Origin: an uncultured Acidobacteriaceae bacterium
Lineage (GTDB): Bacteria; Acidobacteriota; Terriglobia; Terriglobales; Acidobacteriaceae
Direction: 5' to 3'
DNA: 64,000 bases
NCBI GenBank assembly: GCA_937879855.1
Contig: CALFMO010000015.1
Span: 1 to 64,000, forward strand
Below are positions 57,279 through 64,000 of this stretch, one piece after another (within the stretch, counting starts at the first letter, position 1; every line of letters begins with the position of its first letter). Below the pieces are notes generated by a model. That model was not told where the DNA came from. It was given only the letters and a program-made list of their open reading frames with translations, and did no database searches. The position numbers were made by a program, and so were the translations under genes.

Positions 57279-59138
57279 CTATTTATGGAGTTCAACCGCA
57301 ATCAAGTGCGGTGCGTCGGATTTGTCGGCAGATTCGACATACTCAACCTTCGCGGGCCGGTTCTCCAGATCGTGGCACGGTTCGAGTAATCCCTCGAGCT
57401 GGAAATTGAGGACACTGAATTCAATCTTGTAGTAGTTGTCGGCGTGCAGCACGAGCGTTTTCCCACCCGAAGATACCGTCAAATCCAGCATGGGGGCATC
57501 GCACCGCACGCTCTTCAACACCCCTACGACGAAGCGGTGCGGGCCGCTGGCCACGAATTCTTTTCGATGAGCTAAATGCGGTATGTCGGCCTTCGCCGTA
57601 ACCTCGGAAGTCGGCGCAGCCCCTGATTCTTCAGGCATATGCCGACTCTCTTGCGCATTTTGTTCGAGCGCGGCTGCATATTCCCGGGCGTGGACTAAAA
57701 CGTTGTTCACGGCTTCGGCTTCTTGCGGAGTCTTCGCCACTCTTACCGCATTTTCCAACACCCGTACCGCATTCTCACCTTCACCCATGACCAACAGAAC
57801 ATTGGCCACATTGATTCGGTAATCGACGTTGCCTGGATCCAGCGATATCGCTTTCAACCCCATCAACCGGGCTTCGTCCAGATTGCGATGGCGCATGCCC
57901 AGAAACGCCGCCAGCCGATCATAAGCAGGCGCAAACGACGGATTCAACTGGATGGCAGTTCGGAGACTGCTCTCTACCTGGCCCTCTTCCGCAGCCGATA
58001 TTGGGCCGCCCATTGAGATGGCGGCAAAATAGTAGTGCGCAAGGTAACTCTGGGAATCGAGTTGCACCGCCTGCGCATACCGCTTGCGCGCTTCTTCAAC
58101 GTGGCCCTGGCGAAATTCCAGAAATGCCAAGGTCTCTTGCGCCGCCGCATTCTTCGGATCTTCCTGCAGAAGGCGGTCGACGAGGGCGCGGGCATCCGCA
58201 GTCCTTTGGCTATAAGCGAGGAAGTCCGCTCGCACCGCGTCGCTCTGTGCCTGCGTGATCGCCTGAACTTTAAACGCCGAATCATCGACCTCGGTGGTAG
58301 TCGTCATCTTGAAATAATTGAAGCTGCCTTGCCGGACGTAACCTTCCAGAGCCAACTGCAACTGTTTTAAATCGCCGAAGGCACGGGTAGCCGCGGTGAC
58401 TGGGTCGACTTTCTGGCTCAGAAGTTCTCCATACTGGGCCAGTCGGTTCGTATTCTCTTGGCGATCTTTGACTTGGATAAAATGAAGCAGTGCCCACGAC
58501 TCGGCGTAAAAGATGTTGCCCTTATTTTCCTCGTGATAATAGGGAGAATTGTCGTCGACCGTAAATAGAGTCGCGAGAGGCAATAGCCGGCTCTCTCGCA
58601 GCAAAAGAATATTGTCTCGACTCGGTTCGCCCAGTGACACCTCTTTCTCGCGAATTTCAGTGTTCTGGTAAAATTCCGCCAATCCTTCGTTCAACCACAA
58701 CGGCATCCACTCTGCAGCGCTGCTCACCAACAAATGCGTATATTCGTGATAGATGATCGCGTAAGGGTGCTCGCCCTCGGCGTCAAGCCGCATCAGAATG
58801 TAATTCTTGTCCGAAGCCCGCAGGAATAGGCCACCCAGTTTCACCGACCCTTTAGCCAGATAAGCTTCGGGCTCGAGTGCTCGGAAACCCTTCTCATCCT
58901 TAATAGCCAGCACGATGAGTGGCGCCCCCGGATCAATCTGCAGCTTGGGAAACGCCACACGAAACACGGATCGCATCCGCTCGAACTGATCGGCGATGTG
59001 CCGCCCTTGCTTTTCGTTAGCGTTAGTGACAACCGTAAAGTGTGGGCTGCCCACTTCGATCCAGTTTTCTGGTTTGTCGCGCGCCGCGGCGAGCATGGCT
59101 GCGAAAAGAGGCAACAGCAAAAAGTGGCGCTTCCACAT
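57279..59138 (-). CDS. Secreted gluzincin-type metallopeptidase with TPR repeats
   Basis: A signal peptide (FLLLPLFAAMLAAARD) leads into a peptidase-like domain with H131-E-Y-T-H135 (IIYHEYTHLL) and the third-ligand motif LWLNEGLAEFYQ about 20 residues later. That is the HExxH...NEGxAE pattern of peptidase MA/DUF1570-like proteins. From about 290 onward come TPR repeats (AAAQETLAFLEFRQGHVEEARKRYAQAVQLDSQSYLAHYYFA). A small C-terminal beta domain starts near 520. It is probably a periplasmic protease or protease-like scaffold; the substrate is unknown. The ATG reading MWKRHFLLLP is the better start. Confidence 0.82.
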   Translation of the reverse strand: MWKRHFLLLPLFAAMLAAARDKPENWIEVGSPHFTVVTNANEKQGRHIADQFERMRSVFRVAFPKLQIDPGAPLIVLAIKDEKGFRALEPEAYLAKGSVKLGGLFLRASDKNYILMRLDAEGEHPYAIIYHEYTHLLVSSAAEWMPLWLNEGLAEFYQNTEIREKEVSLGEPSRDNILLLRESRLLPLATLFTVDDNSPYYHEENKGNIFYAESWALLHFIQVKDRQENTNRLAQYGELLSQKVDPVTAATRAFGDLKQLQLALEGYVRQGSFNYFKMTTTTEVDDSAFKVQAITQAQSDAVRADFLAYSQRTADARALVDRLLQEDPKNAAAQETLAFLEFRQGHVEEARKRYAQAVQLDSQSYLAHYYFAAISMGGPISAAEEGQVESSLRTAIQLNPSFAPAYDRLAAFLGMRHRNLDEARLMGLKAISLDPGNVDYRINVANVLLVMGEGENAVRVLENAVRVAKTPQEAEAVNNVLVHAREYAAALEQNAQESRHMPEESGAAPTSEVTAKADIPHLAHRKEFVASGPHRFVVGVLKSVRCDAPMLDLTVSSGGKTLVLHADNYYKIEFSVLNFQLEGLLEPCHDLENRPAKVEYVESADKSDAPHLIAVELHK

Positions 59139-59389
59139 AATGCGCGCCCATACCAATACACCCCTACCAACGGCGAGTCAAATGAAAAAAGCCCGAATGC
59201 CTCGACTGGCAGGCTACGACGGCTACTTCACAGCGGGCCGCAAATCCACTTTCTTCATTGTGATTGTCACTCCGGTTGCAGGTAACTTCCGCGCGGCCAA
59301 TCTTCCGTGCAGTTCTCGACAGTAATCCTCTCTGGTGTCTTGCTGGTCTGCGCGATCACCTCGAGTATCGGGCAAGATCGTCTTCACTC

Positions 59390-60334
59390 TTATTGATCTT
59401 TCACTTCGCCCATGCCTACGATCTTCGATGAAGTGCGGAATTTCTTGTAATCACGGAATTCCTGCTCAGCTTCAATGTTGAAGCCTTTGAACAGCGCGAC
59501 CCGCGCGTCCAGCTTGAAACTCACATGTCGGGGCAGCCAGACTTCATCGTTCACTCGTGTCTGCTCGAGCATCACGCGCGTGCCTTTGTGGATGCGCGCC
59601 AGCACCCATCCCACGGCCACGGTATCGATCGCCTCGATATCCATCTTCGCCAGCTGCAGATCGCCCTTGTCGATCCAAACTCTACCGTGAAACTTGGAAA
59701 GAAATTTTGACTCCTTCATGTGTGGCTCAAATCCTGGACGCGGTTCACCATCGATCACCCAGGCCTCGCGCCCACCCACGTCTTCCGTTCCCACGAGCTT
59801 GAAGTCATAAGCATCGGCAACTTCCCGCACGAACTTCCGGTCGTCCTCGCGCGCCTTCACTTCCTTCTCTTCACGTCTTTTGCGATCCTCGTCCGATTCA
59901 TTCTTGCGCTTGTCGATGATCTTCTGGATTTTTTCCTCTTCTTTGGCTGTTTGCTTGGCATCGAGCGGCTTATCGTCTTTTTCGATGAGCCGCCGCACCG
60001 GTTCTCCATAGATCTCCAGAATGTCGTAAGTCTTGACTTGGGTCGACTTGATGTGTCCTTGGCCATCCAGCCTGTTCTCAACTTCACGATCGATGAAGGT
60101 GTAATCGCGCTCCTGCTTTTGGTTTTCGAGATCCTTGTCGGCAACGACGCGAAACAACTGCCGCATCTGCTCCTGTGACAGCTTGCCATCGGCTCCAGTT
60201 GTGAGGTCGGGAACAGGCGAGTTGGGTGGATCGACGATACCTTGGGGACTTTGCGCTGATGGGGCTGGCTGCTGCTCGCCCAACATCGGCACGCAGACGA
60301 GGAAAAGAACAACGTAGACGGTCCGAACCATCAT
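59390..60334 (-). CDS. Secreted LolA/RseB-like lipoprotein-sorting-fold protein, unknown role
   Basis: A signal peptide (VYVVLFLVCVPMLG) and a Pro-rich spacer are followed by a charged coiled region (KEEEKIQKIIDKRKNESDEDRKRREEKEVKAREDD, about 130-165). A beta-rich domain ends the protein: VGGREAWVIDGEPRPGF, KFHGRVWIDKGDLQLAKMDIEA, VMLEQTRVNDEVWLPRHVSFKLDARVALFKGFNIEAEQEFRDYKKF. The last part has the strand pattern of LolA/MucB-type outer-membrane lipoprotein sorting folds. No lipobox is seen. Exact function unknown; it stands as a single gene. Confidence 0.72.
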   Translation of the reverse strand: MMVRTVYVVLFLVCVPMLGEQQPAPSAQSPQGIVDPPNSPVPDLTTGADGKLSQEQMRQLFRVVADKDLENQKQERDYTFIDREVENRLDGQGHIKSTQVKTYDILEIYGEPVRRLIEKDDKPLDAKQTAKEEEKIQKIIDKRKNESDEDRKRREEKEVKAREDDRKFVREVADAYDFKLVGTEDVGGREAWVIDGEPRPGFEPHMKESKFLSKFHGRVWIDKGDLQLAKMDIEAIDTVAVGWVLARIHKGTRVMLEQTRVNDEVWLPRHVSFKLDARVALFKGFNIEAEQEFRDYKKFRTSSKIVGMGEVKDQ

Positions 60335-60443
60335 GACGCAATCTTACGTGCTTAGACGGCGTAAGGCTTAGTGGGGATGCACCTTGGGGGTTTTAGCTAT
60401 TAGGTCTTGGCATTATGCATTTCAAGACAATCCAACGCTGCCT

Positions 60444-60797
60444 TCAGTGCTGTTCGATCGCTAACTGACGGCAAGTTTGCCCAATGATGTCATGTGCCGT
60501 GCTCGCCTCCAAGAACTGAAAGCCATAGCGGAAGGCGCTTCTGTTGCGAACCATGGCAAGAACTTCCACCGCCCCCAGCGGGAGCGTGAACTCCAGGCGA
60601 ACCACGCCGCCCAGCGGAACCTCCTCTCGCAATATGGCCGAAATTCCCGATTTGCTGATGTCAACCGTGTGTCCTCGAACCACAGCGGCATCGCGCGAAT
60701 AGACGCGAATGTCCACTTCAATCTTGAACCGCGGATGGCGGCGGAGTTCCACCGCTTCCGCAGCCCTGCTAGTTCCGAGTTGACTGCGCACGTCCAC
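60444..60797 (-). CDS. PilZ-domain protein
   Basis: A 117-residue stand-alone PilZ domain. The c-di-GMP binding residues are seen as R19-R20-x-x-R23 in ELRRHPRFKIEV, followed by D/NxSxxG as DISKSGISAIL and the closing YGFQFLEAS. Such proteins bind cyclic di-GMP and change the activity of a partner. No diguanylate cyclase is in the window, so the partner is remote. Confidence 0.88.
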   Translation of the reverse strand: MDVRSQLGTSRAAEAVELRRHPRFKIEVDIRVYSRDAAVVRGHTVDISKSGISAILREEVPLGGVVRLEFTLPLGAVEVLAMVRNRSAFRYGFQFLEASTAHDIIGQTCRQLAIEQH

Positions 60798-60868
60798 AGC
60801 GCCTCATCCAGCCACGCAAAGATCCTTGCTTAAAGAATCGGCGAATGTTCCAGGAACTTTAGCGACTC

Positions 60869-61489
60869 TCAGACGCTGTGTTTATGGGCTTTCCCTAGAC
60901 ACTCGGCCTGGAAAAGCCGCTCATCAACTCGATGCAGCCGCTTTTCTTGTGCCTTCGTTAGTAACGGGTAATGCTTGATGTCGAATAAGTAATACACAAT
61001 GAACCAAACCGGCTGATCGGTGGTCATCCAGTTCTGCCGGTCGAAGCGCTTCAGATTCACGGGAAGCGAGTAACGCCGCAGAGTGCGCTCCCGCCGCAGA
61101 TTGAAGTAAATGTTGAAATAGCTGAGCGCCAACTCGCGGAGGGTGCGATAAACCGGTTCGCGCCACCGGCACCCGGTGTAATTCGATTTAGCTACTGCGC
61201 CCCAACAACCGTCCTGGCGGTAAATGGCGATCACGTGATCGGTGTCGTGATCCGCTTCGAAATCGAGCAGGAGTGGAGCAAAACCATTCGCGCGCAACGC
61301 CGCCGCAGCGAAGATCGCGCCCTCCAGGCAGTGCGCCGATTCTTCGGCCAGCACCTTGCGCGGCGACCACGCCGTGTCTTCCAGATGGTATGGCATGTCG
61401 TCGAGAAATTTCTGAATGCCGTAAGGATTCTTCATACTGCGCAGCTTGCGCAGTTCTTTTTTGGTGAAGCCAGAATTGTCGGAGTTCAT
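60869..61489 (-). CDS. Transglutaminase-like cysteine protein, unknown substrate
   Basis: The 206-residue product has C54 in EESAHCLEGAIFAAAALRANGFAPLLLDFEAD, followed 31 residues on by H85 in HDTDHVIAIYRQDGCWGAVAKSNYTG. This C-then-H order with an N-terminal helix at the Cys and strands at the His is that of transglutaminase/NlpC-like cysteine enzymes. The usual third Asp after the His strand is not obvious. The C-terminal 80 residues are Arg/Tyr-rich and unrecognised. It may be a peptidase, amidase or an inactive relative. The gene is single and leftward. Confidence 0.6.
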   Translation of the reverse strand: MNSDNSGFTKKELRKLRSMKNPYGIQKFLDDMPYHLEDTAWSPRKVLAEESAHCLEGAIFAAAALRANGFAPLLLDFEADHDTDHVIAIYRQDGCWGAVAKSNYTGCRWREPVYRTLRELALSYFNIYFNLRRERTLRRYSLPVNLKRFDRQNWMTTDQPVWFIVYYLFDIKHYPLLTKAQEKRLHRVDERLFQAECLGKAHKHSV

Positions 61490-61603
61490 GGTTTGAGGTT
61501 CGGCGTCATTTACTGTGCAGAAGTGTAGCGGAATCTTTGTCCGCAGCGAACGCGCGAAGCTTTTCTCAGCGCGCTCGGCGCAGTGTTTCTCATGCTTTGC
61601 GGT

Positions 61604-62311
61604 TCAAGCTTTTGAATGTCCTGAAAAAACGAGCCCCACTTCGTCCGCACTGTCCACCAGCACGTCAGGAGCTTCCTTCTGCAGCGTGTGAGTAGTGAAC
61701 CCGTAAGTAACTCCCACGGTCCACAATCCGGCATTGCGCCCGGTTTGCACGTCGACGTGAGAATCCCCTACGATCGCACCCTGCTCCGGCTCCAGGCCAT
61801 TCTCCTCGAGCAGTTTGCGCGCCCCCTCAGGATCGGGCTTTTTAGTGGAAAAGCTGTTGCCGCCATATACCTGCGAAAAAAATTGTCCCAGCCCGAGTGC
61901 TTCAACGATCGCCCGCGAAGGATTCACCGGCTTGTTGGTAAGCACGGCCAGCTTGCGCGGCACGCCATTCCCCTGGCTCTGGATCGCCGCCAGCGCTTCG
62001 GGAATTCCCGCATACACTGTCGTGTGATCGAGTTTGTGCTCGCGATAATAAGCGAGAAAGAATTCCAGCCCCCGACGTACCAGCGCCTCGTCGGTCGCCT
62101 CCGCTCCGAGAGCCCGTTGAATCAGGATTGGCGCGCCATCACCCACATAGCTCGCAATCACATCGTCCGGCAATTCCGGCCGCCCGATGTGGCGCAGTGC
62201 CGCGTTCACGGAATGCACCAGGTCCAAACGCGAGTCAATCAGCGTACCGTCCAGATCGAAGATCACAAGTTGGATGGAGTGCGGGTCAAAGGCACGGCGG
62301 GTTCGAATCAT
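61604..62311 (-). CDS. gph: HAD-family phosphatase, phosphoglycolate-phosphatase-like
   Basis: A 235-residue HAD hydrolase. Motif I is VIFDLDGTLIDSR (nucleophile Asp near residue 19), the helical cap covers about 25-95, motif II is VLTNKPVN, motif III is STKKPDPEGARKLLEENGL and motif IV is GAIVGDSHVDVQTGRNAG. The DxDGT-LIDS start with this cap is typical of Gph, which removes phosphate from 2-phosphoglycolate, but related phosphatases look alike. It is followed upstream by a 7-bp-period array. Confidence 0.88.
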   Translation of the reverse strand: MIRTRRAFDPHSIQLVIFDLDGTLIDSRLDLVHSVNAALRHIGRPELPDDVIASYVGDGAPILIQRALGAEATDEALVRRGLEFFLAYYREHKLDHTTVYAGIPEALAAIQSQGNGVPRKLAVLTNKPVNPSRAIVEALGLGQFFSQVYGGNSFSTKKPDPEGARKLLEENGLEPEQGAIVGDSHVDVQTGRNAGLWTVGVTYGFTTHTLQKEAPDVLVDSADEVGLVFSGHSKA

Positions 62312-62330
62312 GAGCTTCCAGAATAATGCA

Positions 62331-62351
62331 CTCAGCCGTCAGCCGTCAGCA
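62331..62351. repeat. Imperfect tandem array, 7-bp period
   Basis: Units read CTCAGCC, GTCAGCC, GTCAGCA. It lies 20 bases upstream of the leftward gph-like start. Confidence 0.65.
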
Positions 62352-62475
62352 CTAAGGGCCTTGACTGTTGGCAAACGAAAAACCGTGAACCACAAAGGCA
62401 CGAAGTGTCACGAGGGTTGATTTCGTTAGGCGCTGCCTTCATGTGGCTTCCTGTTCGGTGGTAAATGGTCGTCAC

Positions 62476-62504
62476 TTGACAGTTAACGATGTTTCCAGTA
62501 ATAT
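62476..62504 (+). promoter_or_regulatory. Consensus sigma-70 promoter of the ars operon
   Basis: TTGACA and TAATAT are separated by exactly 17 bases. The expected transcription start falls at or within two bases of the arsR ATG at 62511, and there is no ribosome binding site, so the arsR mRNA should be leaderless. The -10 box lies in ATATCGAAATAT, an ATAT-N4-ATAT inverted repeat that could be the ArsR operator. Confidence 0.82.
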
Positions 62505-62510
62505 CGAAAT

Positions 62511-62882
62511 ATGTCGGCAGCAACCACCAAAGCGCCCTCACCCAGCAAGTCCAGCGAACGCGTCGCCAAGTACGCCGATATGTTTTCCGCCATGGGAACC
62601 GAACCCCGTCTGCGCATCATGCAGTTATTGCTCACGGCGCACCCCGAAGGACTCGTAGTGAGTGAAATTCAAGCGGAACTCGAAATCCCCAACTCGACGC
62701 TCTCGCATCACCTGGACAAACTCAGGACCGAAGGTCTCGTCGAGGTGCAGCGGGAAAGTACTTTCCTTCGCTACACCGCCAACACCGGAGCTCTGCAGGA
62801 ATTGTTGCAGTTTCTCTATGCCGAGTGCTGCACGCGCAATAAGGCCGTCAGACCGGAGCAGATCATACAAATCTGCAAATAG
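62511..62882 (+). CDS. arsR: ArsR-family arsenic-responsive repressor
   Basis: A 123-residue winged-helix repressor: MFSAMGTEPRLRIMQLLL, the recognition helix region IQAELEIPNSTLSHHLDKLRTEGLVEVQRES, then a wing. It lacks the ELCVCDL metal site of E. coli ArsR. It has a vicinal pair C106-C107 in FLYAECCTRNK and C122 at the end, the C-terminal arrangement known from Acidithiobacillus-type ArsR. Arsenite binding would release it from the promoter. It starts the arsR-arsM-arsC operon; the next gene is 11 bases on. Confidence 0.93.
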   Translation: MSAATTKAPSPSKSSERVAKYADMFSAMGTEPRLRIMQLLLTAHPEGLVVSEIQAELEIPNSTLSHHLDKLRTEGLVEVQRESTFLRYTANTGALQELLQFLYAECCTRNKAVRPEQIIQICK

Positions 62883-62893
62883 GAGTCCCCACC

Positions 62894-63748
62894 ATGAGTA
62901 CCACCGACATCAAAGAAGTGGTCAAACAGAAATACGGCGAAGCCGCCCTGCGAGTAAAGTCCGGAGGCAGTTCGTGCTGCGGCGCCGCTGCGCCAACCAG
63001 TTGTTGCGATCCCATCACCACCAATCTTTACGACGCTTCCCAGGCGGGACAGATCCCCGAGGAGGCGCTTCTGGCCTCGCTCGGATGCGGCAATCCAACC
63101 GCGCTGGCGCAGTTGAAACCCGGAGAAACCGTTCTTGACCTTGGCTCGGGCGGCGGCATCGATGTGCTGCTTTCTGCGCGCCGCGTTGGCCCCACCGGCA
63201 AAGCTTACGGCCTTGACATGACGGACGAGATGCTCGCCTTGGCCAACGAAAACAAGCGCAAAGCGGGAGTTGAAAACGTCGAGTTTCTGAAAGGTGAAAT
63301 CGAAAACATCCCGCTGCCCGACAGCTCCGTCGACGTCATCATCTCCAACTGCGTGATCAATCTGTCGGCCGACAAAGACAAAGTCCTGCGCGAGGCCTTT
63401 CGCGTTCTGAAGCAGGGCGGGCGCTTTGCCGTATCCGATGTCGTCACCAGAGGAGAGATATTGCCTGAAATTCGTCAGAGCGTGCTGGCGTGGGTGGGTT
63501 GCATTGCGGGCGCGCTGGAAGAGAACGAATATCGCGGCAAGCTGGCGGCGGCGGGATTCGAACAGATTGAAGTCGAGCCCACGCGCATCTATCGCGCCGA
63601 AGATGCGCGAGAATTTCTGGCAGGGCAGGGAATCGACGTAGACGCGCTGGCTCCGCAAGTGGACGGAAAATTTCTGAGCGCCTTCATCCGCGCGGTCAAG
63701 CCGGCTCACGCGCAGAACCCATGCTGTGGTCCGACGTGCTGTAACTAA
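62894..63748 (+). CDS. arsM: ArsM, arsenite S-adenosylmethionine methyltransferase
   Basis: ArsM methylates arsenite to volatile or less toxic methylarsenicals. The 284-residue product has motif I VLDLGSGGGIDVLLSARRVGP, and the three cysteines needed for As(III) binding: C65 (SLGCGNP), C153 (ISNCVINL) and C203 (WVGCIAGAL). Further Cys pairs occur at the N-terminus (SCCG, SCCD) and at the C-terminus (NPCCGPTCC). AGGAG lies about seven bases before the ATG. The Cys pairs at both ends may gather arsenite. Confidence 0.96.
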   Translation: MSTTDIKEVVKQKYGEAALRVKSGGSSCCGAAAPTSCCDPITTNLYDASQAGQIPEEALLASLGCGNPTALAQLKPGETVLDLGSGGGIDVLLSARRVGPTGKAYGLDMTDEMLALANENKRKAGVENVEFLKGEIENIPLPDSSVDVIISNCVINLSADKDKVLREAFRVLKQGGRFAVSDVVTRGEILPEIRQSVLAWVGCIAGALEENEYRGKLAAAGFEQIEVEPTRIYRAEDAREFLAGQGIDVDALAPQVDGKFLSAFIRAVKPAHAQNPCCGPTCCN

Positions 63749-63766
63749 ACAGCATCGGAAGCCTCA

Positions 63767-64000
63767 ATGAAACAACATTACAACGTCCTATTTTTGTGCA
63801 CGGGGAATTCGGCACGTTCCATCATGGCCGAGGCCATCCTGAACCGTAAAGGCCAACCACACTTCACCGCTTACAGCGCGGGAAGTCATCCTGCCGGGGC
63901 AGTTCGCCCCGAGGCACTCCGCCAGTTGGAAGCGGCTCACCTTCCCGCCCGAGGCCTTCGCAGCAAGAGCTGGAATGAATTCGCGCAGCCCGGCGCCCCC
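63767..64000 (+). CDS. arsC: ArsC, arsenate reductase of the LMW-phosphatase type, N-terminal part
   Basis: The first 78 codons are in the window, with no stop before the edge. The phosphatase loop FLCTGNSARSIMAEAILN (nucleophile C11) followed by FTAYSAGSHPAGAVRPEAL is diagnostic of thioredoxin-coupled arsenate reductases and close phosphotyrosine phosphatases. In this operon it would reduce arsenate to arsenite, the substrate of ArsM. The gene follows arsM by 18 bases. Confidence 0.92.
   Translation, partial: MKQHYNVLFLCTGNSARSIMAEAILNRKGQPHFTAYSAGSHPAGAVRPEALRQLEAAHLPARGLRSKSWNEFAQPGAP

Noticed and set aside
62293..62305. tRNA-like GGGTTCGAATC segment
   Set aside because: It lies within the start of the gph-like gene and no acceptor or anticodon stem can be built around it. 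No tRNA was found in the window.

Overview
The window reads as one stretch of chromosome from a soil-type bacterium, most likely an Acidobacteriota member of the Terriglobia / Koribacter-like kind. That placement is inference. It rests on the mix of an RNase E/G with a huge disordered insert next to rodA, a DUF4097 secreted protein, a HExxH-TPR secreted protein, tandem PYROXD2-like oxidoreductases, many large sensor kinases with sigma-54 regulators, and families of palindromic intergenic repeats. The sequence is GC-rich and densely coded. I saw no tRNA, rRNA, CRISPR, prophage or insertion sequence.

Layout. 0-3.5 kb: end of rodA and an RNase E/G gene. 3.5-13 kb: metabolic and unknown genes (tandem FAD oxidoreductases, a GcvT-like protein, a zinc-ribbon/APC permease pair, a methyltransferase). 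13-16.4 kb: a DUF4097 protein and, divergent from it, a four-gene envelope operon of porin, mono-haem cytochrome c, a CuA-type cupredoxin and a small Cys-containing secreted protein. 16.4-24 kb: glycosyltransferases, a Phd/PIN toxin-antitoxin pair, an orphan sugar-binding lipoprotein and an MlaE/MlaF-type lipid transporter pair. 23.3-27.6 kb: a sigma-54 response regulator and a membrane sensor kinase. 28-35 kb: single genes (lactonase-like propeller, rmuC, CAP protein, hemD, DUF72, DUF308, rhomboid).

36-54 kb is the most striking part. A leftward chemosensory operon (secreted TonB-domain protein, chemoreceptor, CheW, CheR, CheA, CheB, CheY, CheX) lies back to back with a rightward operon. That operon encodes a soluble GAF/PAS histidine kinase, a receiver, a sigma-54 activator, two unrecognised proteins, a receiver-plus-DHp protein without an ATPase domain, and a second, degenerate CheR. 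Two correctly spaced -24/-12 sigma-54 promoter sequences are visible, one in front of the chemosensory operon and one in front of the unrecognised pair. Both have a 15-bp TGAGAC-N3-RTCTCA inverted repeat 140-180 bp upstream. I infer one regulon in which the sigma-54 activator encoded between the two promoters controls both flanks. No flagellar or pilus structural genes are in view.

54-64 kb: a second PIN toxin-antitoxin pair with a tandem operator, uvrB, several secreted or unknown proteins, a phosphoglycolate-phosphatase-like gene, and an arsenic operon (arsR, arsM, arsC cut by the window edge) behind a consensus sigma-70 promoter that predicts a leaderless mRNA. Intergenic spaces hold three families of palindromic repeats and at least seven imperfect tandem arrays, all with a 7-bp period.
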